The notes: generated by a model from the letters alone, not told the origin. Numbered from the stretch's first letter, positions 44,179-53,371 are shown. The stretch: DNA of 64,000 nt from DASQZK01 sp963809925 (GCA_963809925.1 CAWELH010000008.1:124001-188000); one strand, 5' to 3'. Numbers and translations are program-made.

Positions 44179-45441
44179 ATGCAGGACAAAATTAAAGTAG
44201 GAGTGTTCTCCGAAATCGGAGAGCTTGAAACAGTGTTATTGCACAACCCCGGCCCGGAAGTTGAGAATATGTCCCCTGTCAATGCCGAAAGAGCCCTGTA
44301 CAGTGATATCCTGAATCTTCCCGTCGTATCCAAAGAGTATTCCCAGCTGAAGTGTGTCCTGGGAAATATGACCCAGGTGCTTTTCGTCGATGATTTACTG
44401 GTGGAAGTACTTACCGATCCGTTTGTAAAAGAAAAACTGGTGAAAAAGATCTGCCAGAATGAGGGCGTTCCAATACTCATAGACCACCTGCTAGATCTGA
44501 ATCCTGAGAAGCTTGCAGTGCAATTGGTTCAGGGCGTCCCTCTCCGCCGCAACACGCTTACATCATTTCTGAACAAGGACAGTTTCGCCCTTCGTCCGCT
44601 GCATAATTTCTTTTTCACGCGCGACAGTTCTACAGCCGTTTACGGCAGTGTCCTCATTTCAAAAATGGCATCCAGAGTACGCGAAAGGGAAACGCTCATT
44701 ATGCAGTCGATTTTCGATCATCATCCCCGCATGCTCACCGGCACATGTAATCCCGATGACTACAAGGGTACGGGTCATAGCATAAGCATCGAAGGCGGTG
44801 ATATTCTGATTGCCCGTGATGATATTATCCTGGTCGGCATCGGTGCCAGAACATCTACGCAGGGCGTCGATTTTCTCCTCGATCGTTTAAAGTCGAGGAA
44901 GAAAACCCAGCACGTCATCATCCAGGAACTTCCAACGGAGCCGGAGTCATTTATCCATCTTGACATGGTTTTTACATTCCTCGACAGAGACTGTTGCATG
45001 ATCTATGAACCATTGATCCACACGCCAAATAAATATGTGACGGTACATATCACCCTCGATAACGGGGAAGTGACGGGCATACGAAATGTAAAAAATATCC
45101 CGGAAGTGCTAAAGCAGCTGGGTATGGACCTCGAACCTGTATACTGCGGGGGAAGAAACGATCATGTAATCCAGGAGAGGGAACAGTGGCACAGCGGCGC
45201 CAATTTTTTTGCCGTTGGTCCGGGGAAAGTCATCGGCTATTCGCGCAACGTCCATACCCTTGAGGATATGAATAATCACGGCTTTGAAATCTTTAAGGCA
45301 AAAGATATCATGAATGGGAAGACGGATCTCTCTGGATATACAAAATACGCGATAGCCATGGACGGATCAGAACTCGCCAGGGGTGGTGGCGGTGCCCGGT
45401 GTATGACCATGCCTTTACGACGTAAACGAGTGGAATGGTAA
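44179..45441 (+). CDS. arcA: Arginine deiminase
   Basis: A 420-residue guanidino-group hydrolase that turns arginine into citrulline and ammonia. Active-site segments are all present: FFFTRDSST, IEGGDIL, FIHLDMVFTFLD and the Cys nucleophile Cys408 in GGGGARCMTMPL. The start at 44179 (MQDKIKVGVF) fits the family; the longer frame begins inside the promoter. No arcB or arcC lies next to it. Its neighbour upstream is the LysO exporter. Confidence 0.93.
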   Translation: MQDKIKVGVFSEIGELETVLLHNPGPEVENMSPVNAERALYSDILNLPVVSKEYSQLKCVLGNMTQVLFVDDLLVEVLTDPFVKEKLVKKICQNEGVPILIDHLLDLNPEKLAVQLVQGVPLRRNTLTSFLNKDSFALRPLHNFFFTRDSSTAVYGSVLISKMASRVRERETLIMQSIFDHHPRMLTGTCNPDDYKGTGHSISIEGGDILIARDDIILVGIGARTSTQGVDFLLDRLKSRKKTQHVIIQELPTEPESFIHLDMVFTFLDRDCCMIYEPLIHTPNKYVTVHITLDNGEVTGIRNVKNIPEVLKQLGMDLEPVYCGGRNDHVIQEREQWHSGANFFAVGPGKVIGYSRNVHTLEDMNNHGFEIFKAKDIMNGKTDLSGYTKYAIAMDGSELARGGGGARCMTMPLRRKRVEW

Positions 45442-45463
45442 GTCCTGACACCAAAAAATGGGC

Positions 45464-45510
45464 AAAAATGTATAATAATTACACACAAATGTATACTTAT
45501 TACACAATGT
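45464..45510. repeat. Two direct repeats of about 20 bp
   Basis: Two copies of aaatgtata-n6-acac in a row (from 45466 and 45487), sharing 16 or so bases. They lie between the converging arcA and sucC genes. No function is apparent. Confidence 0.6.
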
Positions 45511-45613
45511 TTATCAGGAATAGCAGATGAAAACAGCAATAGTCTTCATCTCCCCGGTATGCAAGGTTCAACAGGCTATCACGGAGACCGACTTTCGATA
45601 AGGCACTTGTAGC

Positions 45614-46801
45614 TTATACGAGCTCTTTTACAAGGTCGGCAGCTTCTTTCAGTGTAATCGCAGAAAATACTTTCAGTCCCGATGCATCAATAATCTGCTT
45701 CCCCTCTTCAGCATTCGTACCCTGGAGCCTGACAATAACCGGAACAGGTACATTTCCAATTTTTTTATAGGCTTCGACCACACCTTTTGCCACACGGTCG
45801 CACCTGACAATCCCGCCAAAGATATTGATAAGAATGGCTTTCACATTTGGATCCCTGAGAATAATCCTGAAACCGGCTTCCACGGTCTCAGCATTGGCCG
45901 TACCACCAACGTCGAGGAAATTTGCCGGGTCGCCACCCGAAAGTTTGATGATATCCATGGTTGCCATGGCAAGCCCTGCACCATTAACCATACAGCCAAC
46001 ATTTCCATCGAGCTTAACGAAGTTCAGGTCGTGTTTTCCGGCTTCTACTTCTGTGGGGTCTTCCTCATTGAGGTCACGCATTTCAGCGTAGTCACGATGC
46101 CGATACAGCGCATTATCATCAAGGTTTACTTTCGCATCGGCAGCGAGGATGAGGTCATCCGAGGTTTTAAATACAGGGTTGATTTCGAAAAGGGATGAGT
46201 CAGATGCTTGGTAAGCTTGATAAAGCGCAGTGACAAATTTTATCATTTCCTTGAATGCTTTTCCGGAAAGGCCAAGATTAAAGGCTATCCTTCTGGCCTG
46301 GAAGGGGATCAGTCCTGCTTTAGGATCAATCTCTTCCTTAAATATCAGGTGGGGTGTCTTTTCTGCTACGGTCTCAATATCCATACCCCCCTCCGTGGAA
46401 TACATGATAATGTTGCGTCCTGTAGCCCTGTTAAGAAGGACACTCATATAAAACTCCCTGACTTCACTTTCTCCGGGGTAGAAAATACCCTGCTCAACAA
46501 GGACTTTGTGGACGATTTTCCCTTCCGCACCGGTCTGATGAGTAACAAGGTTCATCCCTATAATATCTTTTGCATGCTGTTTCACATCTTCAATGGATTT
46601 GGCAATTTTAACACCACCTCCTTTCCCTCTGCCACCGGCATGAATTTGTGCTTTCACTGCGAAAGAAGTTGCGCCGGTCAGTGCCTGTATCTTTTTTGCC
46701 GCCTCAACAGCAGCTTCCGGGGAATCAGCAATGAATCCTACCGGAACGGCAACGCCAAAACTTTTTAGGATCGATTTCCCCTGATACTCGTGAATATTCA
46801 T
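45614..46801 (-). CDS. sucC: Succinate--CoA ligase (ADP-forming) beta subunit
   Basis: A 395-residue beta subunit of succinyl-CoA synthetase. It opens MNIHEYQGKSILKSFGV; the ATP-grasp part contains KAQIHAGGRGKGGGVK, and the C-terminal CoA-ligase part has GNVGCMVNGAGLAMATMD, FLDVGGTANAE and INIFGGIVRCDRVA. It makes ATP from succinyl-CoA with the alpha subunit. The alpha gene (sucD) is not adjacent and not in the window. Confidence 0.97.
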   Translation of the reverse strand: MNIHEYQGKSILKSFGVAVPVGFIADSPEAAVEAAKKIQALTGATSFAVKAQIHAGGRGKGGGVKIAKSIEDVKQHAKDIIGMNLVTHQTGAEGKIVHKVLVEQGIFYPGESEVREFYMSVLLNRATGRNIIMYSTEGGMDIETVAEKTPHLIFKEEIDPKAGLIPFQARRIAFNLGLSGKAFKEMIKFVTALYQAYQASDSSLFEINPVFKTSDDLILAADAKVNLDDNALYRHRDYAEMRDLNEEDPTEVEAGKHDLNFVKLDGNVGCMVNGAGLAMATMDIIKLSGGDPANFLDVGGTANAETVEAGFRIILRDPNVKAILINIFGGIVRCDRVAKGVVEAYKKIGNVPVPVIVRLQGTNAEEGKQIIDASGLKVFSAITLKEAADLVKELV

Positions 46802-46992
46802 AACAATGTGAATTTGAAGTTAATAGATCCGATCACGGCCTGTCATAACAAGGTGCTTTGCCGTGTTGTCAGGAATATTTATCCGGCTGGCTGGTATTCG
46901 TCAGAACCATCATCAGTTATGCCAACGAAATTATCCATTTTTTTTTACTTAACTAAGCTTTAAATCTATATTTTAGCATCAATACGTCAGAT

Positions 46993-47535
46993 ATGAGAAA
47001 GCTTAGTAATGAAGAATTAAACAGGTTAACAGCAGAGGAGTTCAAAAAGGCCCAAAAAAATCCGGTTTACATTGTACTGGACAATGTCAGAAGCCTGAAT
47101 AATATCGGATCTGTTTTCCGTACGTGTGATGCTTTTCTTGTCGAAAAGATTTTTCTTTGCGGCATCACTGCAGTACCTCCCCACAAAGACATCCAAAAAA
47201 CTGCTCTTGGCGCCACCGAATCGGTCGATTGGGAATACGTGGAAAATACCTTGCAGATCGTGAACAGGATGCGGTCAGAGGGCGTGAAGGTATTCTCCGT
47301 GGAACAGGCCGACAAAAGCACCATGCTGCAGGATCTGAAGAGGGAGCCGGGTAAAAAGCTCGCGCTTGTTTTCGGACATGAAGTCCGGGGGGTCGACCAG
47401 GATGTTATTGATGCAAGTGACGGCTGCATCGAGATCCCCCAGTTTGGAACCAAGCATTCGTTTAATGTATCGGTGAGCGTGGGAATTGTACTTTGGGAGG
47501 TATTCAGGAAGAAATCTGGGGGGGAAGAGAAGTGA
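46993..47535 (+). CDS. SpoU/TrmH family RNA 2'-O-methyltransferase
   Basis: A 180-residue knotted methyltransferase. Motif 1 is LDNVRSLNNIGSVFRTCDAF, motif 2 FGHEVRGVDQDVID and motif 3 EIPQFGTKHSFNVSVSVGI. It methylates a ribose of tRNA or rRNA with SAM. Without the N-terminal L30e-like domain of RlmB it resembles TrmH/TrmL; the target base cannot be told. Divergent from sucC. Confidence 0.9.
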   Translation: MRKLSNEELNRLTAEEFKKAQKNPVYIVLDNVRSLNNIGSVFRTCDAFLVEKIFLCGITAVPPHKDIQKTALGATESVDWEYVENTLQIVNRMRSEGVKVFSVEQADKSTMLQDLKREPGKKLALVFGHEVRGVDQDVIDASDGCIEIPQFGTKHSFNVSVSVGIVLWEVFRKKSGGEEK

Positions 47536-47543
47536 TATAATAT

Positions 47544-47583
47544 GAAGTTATGAGGTTATGGTATGAGTTATGAGGTTATGAGG
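47544..47583. repeat. gttatgag tandem repeat
   Basis: Four or five imperfect copies of an 8-base unit (gttatgag, gttatggt) right after the methyltransferase stop. Confidence 0.75.
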
Positions 47584-47683
47584 TGATTTGCCTGATTTTG
47601 GGGCCTGTGCGCTGGTTTTCCCAAATCACTAAATATCTTATCTGCGACCACCGTAGCTTCAGCCAAGGTGGGTCATCAAACAC

Positions 47684-47985
47684 CCTTCGGCAAGCTCAGG
47701 GACCGGACGAATTTTTCTCCATTACACGATTATTTCGATGCTGGTTTTAGTTTGTGTCTTTACAATATTGTTCTTATATACGTATATGTAGGGGATCCCA
47801 CCCCCCGCCCACCACCCTTAATGCTCCGAAAGAACAAATCTCAGCTACCCTCCATCATGTTATAAAGCAGAGCGCAGAAATTAAAATAAAAGTCAAACCA
47901 GGTTCCCCCGTGCCCCCCGATTAAACCTTAATGTGAAATACGACTGAATATCAGCCACGATAAATGTGTTTTATTCGAACACCCC
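47684..47985 (+). repeat. Dispersed ~300-bp repeat, copy B
   Basis: Matches the reverse complement of 5137-5437 over the full length. Both copies carry the REP-like word at one end and the aaatacgactgaatatcagcc block near the other. The two copies lie in opposite orientation about 42 kb apart, each in a gene-free stretch with similar tandem repeats. Confidence 0.85.
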
Positions 47986-48008
47986 CAATTCACTAAATAA
48001 GAGGTGAT

Positions 48009-48038
48009 GGAGTTAGGAAGTTAGGAGGTTAGGAGGTG
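48009..48038. repeat. gttagga tandem repeat
   Basis: Three to four imperfect units (gttaggaa, gttaggag), the same type as at 4672-4730. Confidence 0.7.
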
Positions 48039-48150
48039 ATGGGGGGATGGCTAGAGGTGTTTGCAGATACGCTTCTTCCATGCCGGAGGCATTCTCCAAC
48101 AATAGCCATGGTTTTGCCCATGGATTGGTAAATATTCTGTAATTCATCCC

Positions 48151-48186
48151 CAATTCACCAATTCACCAGTTCACCAGTTCACCAAA
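48151..48186. repeat. aattcacc tandem repeat
   Basis: Four units of 8 bases (aattcacc twice, agttcacc twice) followed by aaa, leading into the REP-like hairpin. Confidence 0.8.
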
Positions 48187-48318
48187 CCGCGTCCACCGTA
48201 GCTTGAGCGAAGGTGGACCACCAAATAAGAAGTGATGGGGCGAGAGATGTCCTATAAATCACTCTTCAATTCACCAAACCGCGTCCGCCGTAGCTTCAGC
48301 GTAGGCGGATCACTAAAT
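48181..48318. repeat. Two REP-like hairpin units repeated at 92 bp
   Basis: The block accaaaccgcgtcc + hairpin occurs at 48181 and again at 48273. The hairpins are gtccacc...ggtggac (48191-48218) and gtccgcc...ggcggat (48283-48310), each with the core gtagctt-agcg. Similar cores occur at 47646-47674 and, degenerate, at 5413-5480. Confidence 0.75.
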
Positions 48319-48362
48319 AAAAAACCCGGGCCGCAGACGTGAACACGTTTCTGCAACCCGGG
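48315..48362 (-). terminator. Intrinsic terminator of the TPR lipoprotein gene
   Basis: Stem cccggg plus gcagacgtg / cacgtttctgc with small bulges (48325-48362), followed on the minus strand by a T-rich run (ttttttattta). It is 36 bases past the stop. Confidence 0.88.
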
Positions 48363-48397
48363 AAATATTTTCAGCAAAGCCGAATATCAGAATCTGA

Positions 48398-50113
48398 TTA
48401 TTCTACAACGCTTTTAAATGTGTCGTTCTCAAAGTACTTGGCAAATTCCATATCTACTTTTGCGCGTTTCTTGAGGCTGGCGTCTTTTGCAACAGCTGAA
48501 CGAAGATTCTCAAATACCATCTCGTCTTTCTCCTGTTGAGCAGCGATAACTGCTTTCAGATAGAACTTCTTGGCGAAATCACCGTCAACCTTATTGATGG
48601 TAGCCATGGCTCCGTCGGTGTTATCTTTAAGGAGTTTCACGAGAGCTGCATTAAAACTATCTTCATTTCCAAGATAGTTGGAAGCTGCATCATAGTCGCC
48701 CTGCATGATCTTAATGATAGCGAGGTTGTAGTTAACATCCTTACCGGCACCCATTGAAGATGTGAAAAGGGGTTCGGCTGTTGCGACATCGCCTTTCATA
48801 AGCGCTGCAACACCAAGGTTGTTGTTTACAATATCATTGTCGGTAATTCCTTTTGCTCGTTGAAATGCTTGTTGTGCCATATCGGCATGACCCAGAAGAA
48901 CCTGTACATATCCTTCGTTATTGGCAGCCCTGAAGCATTTTGGATAATTCTCAGAAGCTTTCTTATAAATGGCCAGTTTTGTATCGAGGTCGTTATAAAG
49001 CGTGGCGGAATATAAGATTTCTTCCATCTTGAGTGAATCAGGATTTGAACTCCAGAGTGCTTTGATTTCCTCATCGCTGTGTCCAATAAGATCTGCATTG
49101 GCAGTCATTTTGGATCTGCGGAGAGGAGGAAGGATTTTATTTTTGATGACGTCGAAAGCTTCGGAAATATTTTTAATTTCCCTCTCACGTACGGCAGGAT
49201 CGGAATACATTGAAAGGACTCTCAGTACGAGTTCTTTGTCGGGTACATTACTTTCCTGCATCAGTTTCTGGAAGCCTTCCCAGTCTTCAGGAGTATATTT
49301 GGCGGCAATGAAGTTTTCATCCTGAGCCTTCATCACTTTCCCTTTTTTAAGTTCCTTCTCTATGAATTTTGTGGAAGTGGATTCACGTTTCTGTGATAGT
49401 TTGTCGTTCAGCTCATAGGGTCCGTCGGGAGAAGCATAGGCAGAAACATCAAGCCCTTTAAGATCAATCCTGTCGCTCATGTCGGCCTTCTTGATGTAGT
49501 CGATGAGCTGCTGTACCGTTTCTTTCTTAATCTCTGAATTTCTTACTTCAGCCTGGTTGATCACATAGAGGATATCAGCCATATATGAATCGGGAATAAC
49601 TCTCTGGTATTTATCGGCAACCATAATGGGTTTCGGGTCGACCATAACCAACTTTTCAGTTGCAATCACACCTTCTCCAATTTTGTAGTCATCGAATTTA
49701 AGATTTTTCCCCTTGAGTTCAGCACTTACCCGGATCACCAGGTCTGATTTCATCATATCTTCGTTAAAGGGAACAGAGCTGCTATATGAAAAACTTCCTC
49801 CATTTTTGAAATTGATAACCTGATTGTTGGCTTCCACTTTTTCACCCTGAACGGTCTTGGAATCGAAAGCGGTTTCGCCATTTTCACTTTTTAAAACTGG
49901 CGTTGCAGTCAGAATGGCACTCTTGTTAAAGTATTTTGCAGGATATTTAACATCGACTTTTACATCGACCTTGTCGCCACGTTCTTCGAGCATAGTAGGA
50001 GTGACTTTATAGGTAACGTCTGCAGCCGATTCCTGCATCTTATTAAGTCCTCCACAACTGCTGAGAACCAATGCGGCAAAAGTGAAAAGTGTTAAGTAAT
50101 TGAGTTTTTTCAT
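48398..50113 (-). CDS. TPR lipoprotein with OmpA-like segment
   Basis: A 571-residue lipoprotein (lipobox LSSC, Cys20). Residues 30-190 are beta-rich. A middle part (about 200-280) has an OmpA-like stretch: VSAYASPDGPYELNDKLSQKR, where S-P-D-G and N-x-x-L-S-x-x-R resemble the peptidoglycan-binding loop. The C-terminal third (about 375-540) consists of TPR-like helix pairs (FRAANNEGYVQVLLGHADMA, NNLGVAALMKGDVATAEPLF). I do not know a named family. It is probably anchored in the outer membrane and may touch the wall. It has an own promoter and terminator. Confidence 0.75.
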   Translation of the reverse strand: MKKLNYLTLFTFAALVLSSCGGLNKMQESAADVTYKVTPTMLEERGDKVDVKVDVKYPAKYFNKSAILTATPVLKSENGETAFDSKTVQGEKVEANNQVINFKNGGSFSYSSSVPFNEDMMKSDLVIRVSAELKGKNLKFDDYKIGEGVIATEKLVMVDPKPIMVADKYQRVIPDSYMADILYVINQAEVRNSEIKKETVQQLIDYIKKADMSDRIDLKGLDVSAYASPDGPYELNDKLSQKRESTSTKFIEKELKKGKVMKAQDENFIAAKYTPEDWEGFQKLMQESNVPDKELVLRVLSMYSDPAVREREIKNISEAFDVIKNKILPPLRRSKMTANADLIGHSDEEIKALWSSNPDSLKMEEILYSATLYNDLDTKLAIYKKASENYPKCFRAANNEGYVQVLLGHADMAQQAFQRAKGITDNDIVNNNLGVAALMKGDVATAEPLFTSSMGAGKDVNYNLAIIKIMQGDYDAASNYLGNEDSFNAALVKLLKDNTDGAMATINKVDGDFAKKFYLKAVIAAQQEKDEMVFENLRSAVAKDASLKKRAKVDMEFAKYFENDTFKSVVE

Positions 50114-50165
50114 AATGCTCTGGTTATTAGTTATGAATTAATTTTTCCTTTTTTCAATAATCATA

Positions 50166-50173
50166 CAAATTTA
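50166..50173 (-). promoter_or_regulatory. -7 element for the TPR lipoprotein gene
   Basis: Minus strand TAAATTTG, exact TAnnTTTG match, 53 bases before the ATG. Confidence 0.55.
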
Positions 50174-50224
50174 GTAATGTTTTTTTGTAAAAACAAGCGG
50201 TAAACCTCATATAAGACATATTTT

Positions 50225-50854
50225 CTATAATATGAGACGGGTCAGCCCAACCTCATAGGATTGATTAAGGATCAGTTCCTTAATTTTGTTATAATCAGGC
50301 TGATTATTGACAAAATCCACATTTCTGGTGTCTAATATCAGCGACTTTAAATCCTTTCTGCTATTCATATAAACAAAGTAACTGTTCTGAAGTTTGAAAA
50401 GGTAATCTGAACTTATTCCCAATTCATATTCGCGCCCCCTGCGTTGAATATTTTCAAGCAGCATTTCCACCGGTAAATAGAGGTAAACGTAAAGATCAGG
50501 TACCGGAAGTTGCTGATGGATAATATTGTATAGTTGCCGGTACAGATTGTATTCATCCTGTGGCAGTGTAACGGAGGCAAAGACCAGCGATTTTGAGAAA
50601 TAGTAATCGGCAATAGCAAGTGGTGAAAACAGCTCGCGGTGTGTAAGCTGTTCCTTATGTTGCTTATACCGCTCGGCAAGGAAGGACAGTTCGAGCGGAA
50701 AGGAATACTTTTCCGGATTGCTGTAGAATTTGGGCAGAAACGGGTTTTCTGCGAATGTTTCAAGAATCAGCCTGGCTTTCAGGTCATTGGCCAGCATGGT
50801 AGCCAGTGACGTTTTACCTGCGCCGATGTTTCCTTCAATGACGAGATAGTTCAC
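50225..50854 (-). CDS. Deoxynucleoside kinase
   Basis: A 209-residue kinase of the dNK/dGK/dCK family that phosphorylates deoxynucleosides with ATP. The P-loop IEGNIGAGKTSLA is at residues 6-18. A later arginine-rich lid segment (ENIQRRGREYE) and YVYLYLPVEMLLENI are present. The DRS-type motif of the family is replaced by FSPLAIADYYFSKS, as in Bacteroidota and Firmicutes members. Base specificity is not visible. Confidence 0.9.
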   Translation of the reverse strand: MNYLVIEGNIGAGKTSLATMLANDLKARLILETFAENPFLPKFYSNPEKYSFPLELSFLAERYKQHKEQLTHRELFSPLAIADYYFSKSLVFASVTLPQDEYNLYRQLYNIIHQQLPVPDLYVYLYLPVEMLLENIQRRGREYELGISSDYLFKLQNSYFVYMNSRKDLKSLILDTRNVDFVNNQPDYNKIKELILNQSYEVGLTRLIL

Positions 50855-50991
50855 TTTACCTGGTCTTTTTGCCGCGACTTGCGGGAAGTGCGAAATTACA
50901 ACAGAAAATCAGGTTTAACAAGGAGGGTTATTGAATTCATGGCATGTGACACCGACGTATCCATGTTCGTTCTACGGATTCCGGTAAAGTA

Positions 50992-51019
50992 AAGAGGCCA
51001 CGTGTTACCATGGCCTCTT
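50992..51019 (-). terminator. Hairpin after pnp, possible terminator
   Basis: Stem aagaggcca / tggcctctt (9 pairs) with a 10-base loop. The minus-strand tail is only moderately T-rich (tttactttacc), so its strength is uncertain. Confidence 0.6.
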
Positions 51020-51053
51020 GATATGTAATGTTCTTCAATGGAATCAATTCCAA

Positions 51054-53294
51054 TCAGTCTCTTCTGTCGCGGTGTCCCCTGTCATCACGGCGGTTATCCC
51101 GGTTATCCCGGTTATCGCGGTTATCACGGTTTCCGCTACCCCGCTCCTGTGATTCTTGTGGAGCGCCTTCCGGTCTTGGCAGCAGGACCTTTCGAGAAAG
51201 TTTCAGCTTTCCGGTTTTGCTGTCAAAATCGATGAGTTTTACTTCAACCTCATCGCCTTCATGAAGTACCTCATCAACTGTATTCAGCCTTCTCCATTCA
51301 ATTTCTGATATATGAAGGAGACCTTCACGTCCGGGAAGGATCTCGATAAAGGCTCCGAACTGAACTACAGATTTCACTTTTCCCTTATAAACTTTGCCCA
51401 GTTCAGGTACGGCAGTAATCTTGAGAATTCTCTCCATAGCCGCGTCGATAGATGGTTTATCGAGGGCAGCCACGTCCACAACGCCTCTATTGTCGACTTC
51501 CTCGATCACGATCGTAGTATTTGTGGTATTCTGGATTTCCTGGATAACCTTACCGCCGGGGCCGATGAGTGCACCGATCATTTCTTTCGGAATTTCTATT
51601 CTTTCGATACGTGGAGCATGAGGTTTGTAGTCATCACGAGGTGCCGGGAGTGTTTCCAGCATAATGCCCAGAATGTGCATACGACCTACGTTAGCCTGTG
51701 CCAGTGCTTTGGTAAGGATCTCATAGGAGAGGCCTTCAACCTTGATGTCCATCTGGGTAGCGGTTATACCGTCTTTTGTGCCAGTGACCTTGAAATCCAT
51801 ATCGCCAAGGTGATCTTCATCACCAAGGATATCGGAGAGTACAGCAAAATTGCTGCTGTCCGTATCGGTGATAAGTCCCATAGCGATGCCCGAAACGGGC
51901 TTTTTAAGTTTAACGCCTGAATCCATAAGTGCCAGTGTGCCGGCGCAAACGGTAGCCATGGATGAGGAACCGTTGGATTCAAGGATGTCGGATACAACCC
52001 TCACTGCATAGGGAATTTCATCTGGTGCAGGGACCATACGCTTCAGTGCACGATGGGCAAGGTTTCCGTGACCTATCTCGCGGCGGCTGATCCCTCGTGC
52101 GGGCCTGGCATCACCGGTTGAGAAAGGCGGGAAATTATAATGGAGCACAAATTTTTCTGTTCCCCTGATCAACACTTCGTCGATGATCTTCTCATCAAGC
52201 CTTGTGCCGAGTGTGACAGTGGTCAGTGATTGCGTTTCACCCCGTGTAAAAACTGCTGAGCCGTGAGCTGCAGGCAGATAATCCACTTCGCACCATATCG
52301 GCCTGATTTCCTCGGTTTTCCTTCCGTCGAGACGGATACCTTCATCCAGAATCAGCCTTCTCACAGCTTTCTTTTCAATATCGTGGTAGTACTTTTTCAC
52401 CAGCATCTCATTCACCTCTCCGCCATCAACAGCTTCCTCAGTAAGTTTGGCAATAAACTCATCCCGTATGGCTTCAAAAGCCTCAGAACGCTCATGCTTA
52501 TTGGGATTTGCTCTTCGTGCTACTTCATAAGCTTTATCATACAGTTCGGTGAACATTCTTTCCTTCAGTTCTTCATCGTTCACTTCGTGTGAATATTGCC
52601 GTTTCACGACCTTCAGTTCTTTAGCCATGGCGATTTGTGCCTCGCATTGCTTCCTTACGGCATCATGGGCAAATTTTATCGCTTCAACCATCTCTTCTTC
52701 CGACACCTCCGCAAATTCACCTTCAACCATAAGGATATTATCTTTTGTTGCGCCAACAATCATATCCATATCTGCATCTTTCACTTCTGTGAAGGTGGGA
52801 TTCAGTACGAACTTACCACCAATGCGAGCTACCCTGACTTCCGAGATGGGTCCGTTGAAGGGTACATCCGATACCGCAAGAGCGGCAGAAGCGGCAAGAC
52901 CGGCCAGTGCATCGGGCATAATGCCCGGATCAGCAGAGATCAGGTTTATGGTGACAAATGTTTCGGCATGGTAATCCTCCGGAAAGAGAGGTCTGAGTGC
53001 ACGGTCTACCAACCGCGAAATAAGTATTTCGTAATCTGATGGTCTGGTTTCCCTTTTCATAAATCCACCGGGAAACCGCCCCGAAGAAGCAAATTTCTCT
53101 TTGTACTCAACTGATAAGGGCATGAAATCGACGTCCTCCCTGGCTTCAGTTGCAGAAACGACCGTGGCCAATAACATGGTTCTTCCCATCTTTACCACCA
53201 CCGAACCATCGGCCTGCCTGGCGAGTTTACCGGTTTCGATGGATATTTCCCTTCCATCACCCAGGTCAATTGTCTTTTGATAAGCGTTGCTCAT
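51054..53294 (-). CDS. pnp: Polyribonucleotide nucleotidyltransferase (PNPase)
   Basis: A 746-residue 3'-5' phosphorolytic exoribonuclease. Two RNase PH domains (about 5-230 and 320-550), a KH domain (about 560-620, IGALIGPGGKVIQEI) and an S1 domain (about 628-700, GKVYKGKVKSVVQFGAFIEI) follow in order. The C terminus is a low-complexity Arg/Asp/Asn tail, coded by a 9-base DNA repeat (51091-51134). I start at 53294 (MSNAYQKTIDLG), since the upstream frame passes through the rpsO-pnp terminator. It acts in mRNA decay and lies after rpsO, the common order. Confidence 0.97.
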   Translation of the reverse strand: MSNAYQKTIDLGDGREISIETGKLARQADGSVVVKMGRTMLLATVVSATEAREDVDFMPLSVEYKEKFASSGRFPGGFMKRETRPSDYEILISRLVDRALRPLFPEDYHAETFVTINLISADPGIMPDALAGLAASAALAVSDVPFNGPISEVRVARIGGKFVLNPTFTEVKDADMDMIVGATKDNILMVEGEFAEVSEEEMVEAIKFAHDAVRKQCEAQIAMAKELKVVKRQYSHEVNDEELKERMFTELYDKAYEVARRANPNKHERSEAFEAIRDEFIAKLTEEAVDGGEVNEMLVKKYYHDIEKKAVRRLILDEGIRLDGRKTEEIRPIWCEVDYLPAAHGSAVFTRGETQSLTTVTLGTRLDEKIIDEVLIRGTEKFVLHYNFPPFSTGDARPARGISRREIGHGNLAHRALKRMVPAPDEIPYAVRVVSDILESNGSSSMATVCAGTLALMDSGVKLKKPVSGIAMGLITDTDSSNFAVLSDILGDEDHLGDMDFKVTGTKDGITATQMDIKVEGLSYEILTKALAQANVGRMHILGIMLETLPAPRDDYKPHAPRIERIEIPKEMIGALIGPGGKVIQEIQNTTNTTIVIEEVDNRGVVDVAALDKPSIDAAMERILKITAVPELGKVYKGKVKSVVQFGAFIEILPGREGLLHISEIEWRRLNTVDEVLHEGDEVEVKLIDFDSKTGKLKLSRKVLLPRPEGAPQESQERGSGNRDNRDNRDNRDNRRDDRGHRDRRD

Positions 53295-53334
53295 ATCTTT
53301 CCTAATCTTTTTTAATTCAATTTTATTTGATAGC

Positions 53335-53363
53335 AAAAAAGGCAATCGAAAGAATTGCCTTTT
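53335..53363 (-). terminator. Terminator between rpsO and pnp
   Basis: Stem aaaaggcaat / attgcctttt with a short loop, followed by T residues on the minus strand. It lies between the two genes, so read-through or an own start would control pnp levels. Confidence 0.8.
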
Positions 53364-53371
53364 GCGTTTTT

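Larger units (their letters stand above)
47536..48397. other. Gene-free, repeat-rich stretch (about 860 bp)
   Basis: No credible gene. In order it holds a gttatgag tandem repeat, a REP-like hairpin (47646-47674), the second copy of the 300-bp repeat, a gttagga tandem repeat, an aattcacc tandem repeat, two REP-like hairpins about 92 bases apart and the terminator of the TPR lipoprotein gene. The 65-codon frame in the 300-bp repeat (47668-47865) has no family support. Confidence 0.7.

Noticed and set aside
45464..45510. Direct repeats as an ArgR-type operator for arcA
   Set aside because: They lie after the arcA stop and do not match the palindromic ARG box.
47684..47985. 300-bp repeat as an insertion sequence remnant
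   Set aside because: No terminal inverted repeats or transposase fragments are visible, so it is only reported as a dispersed repeat.
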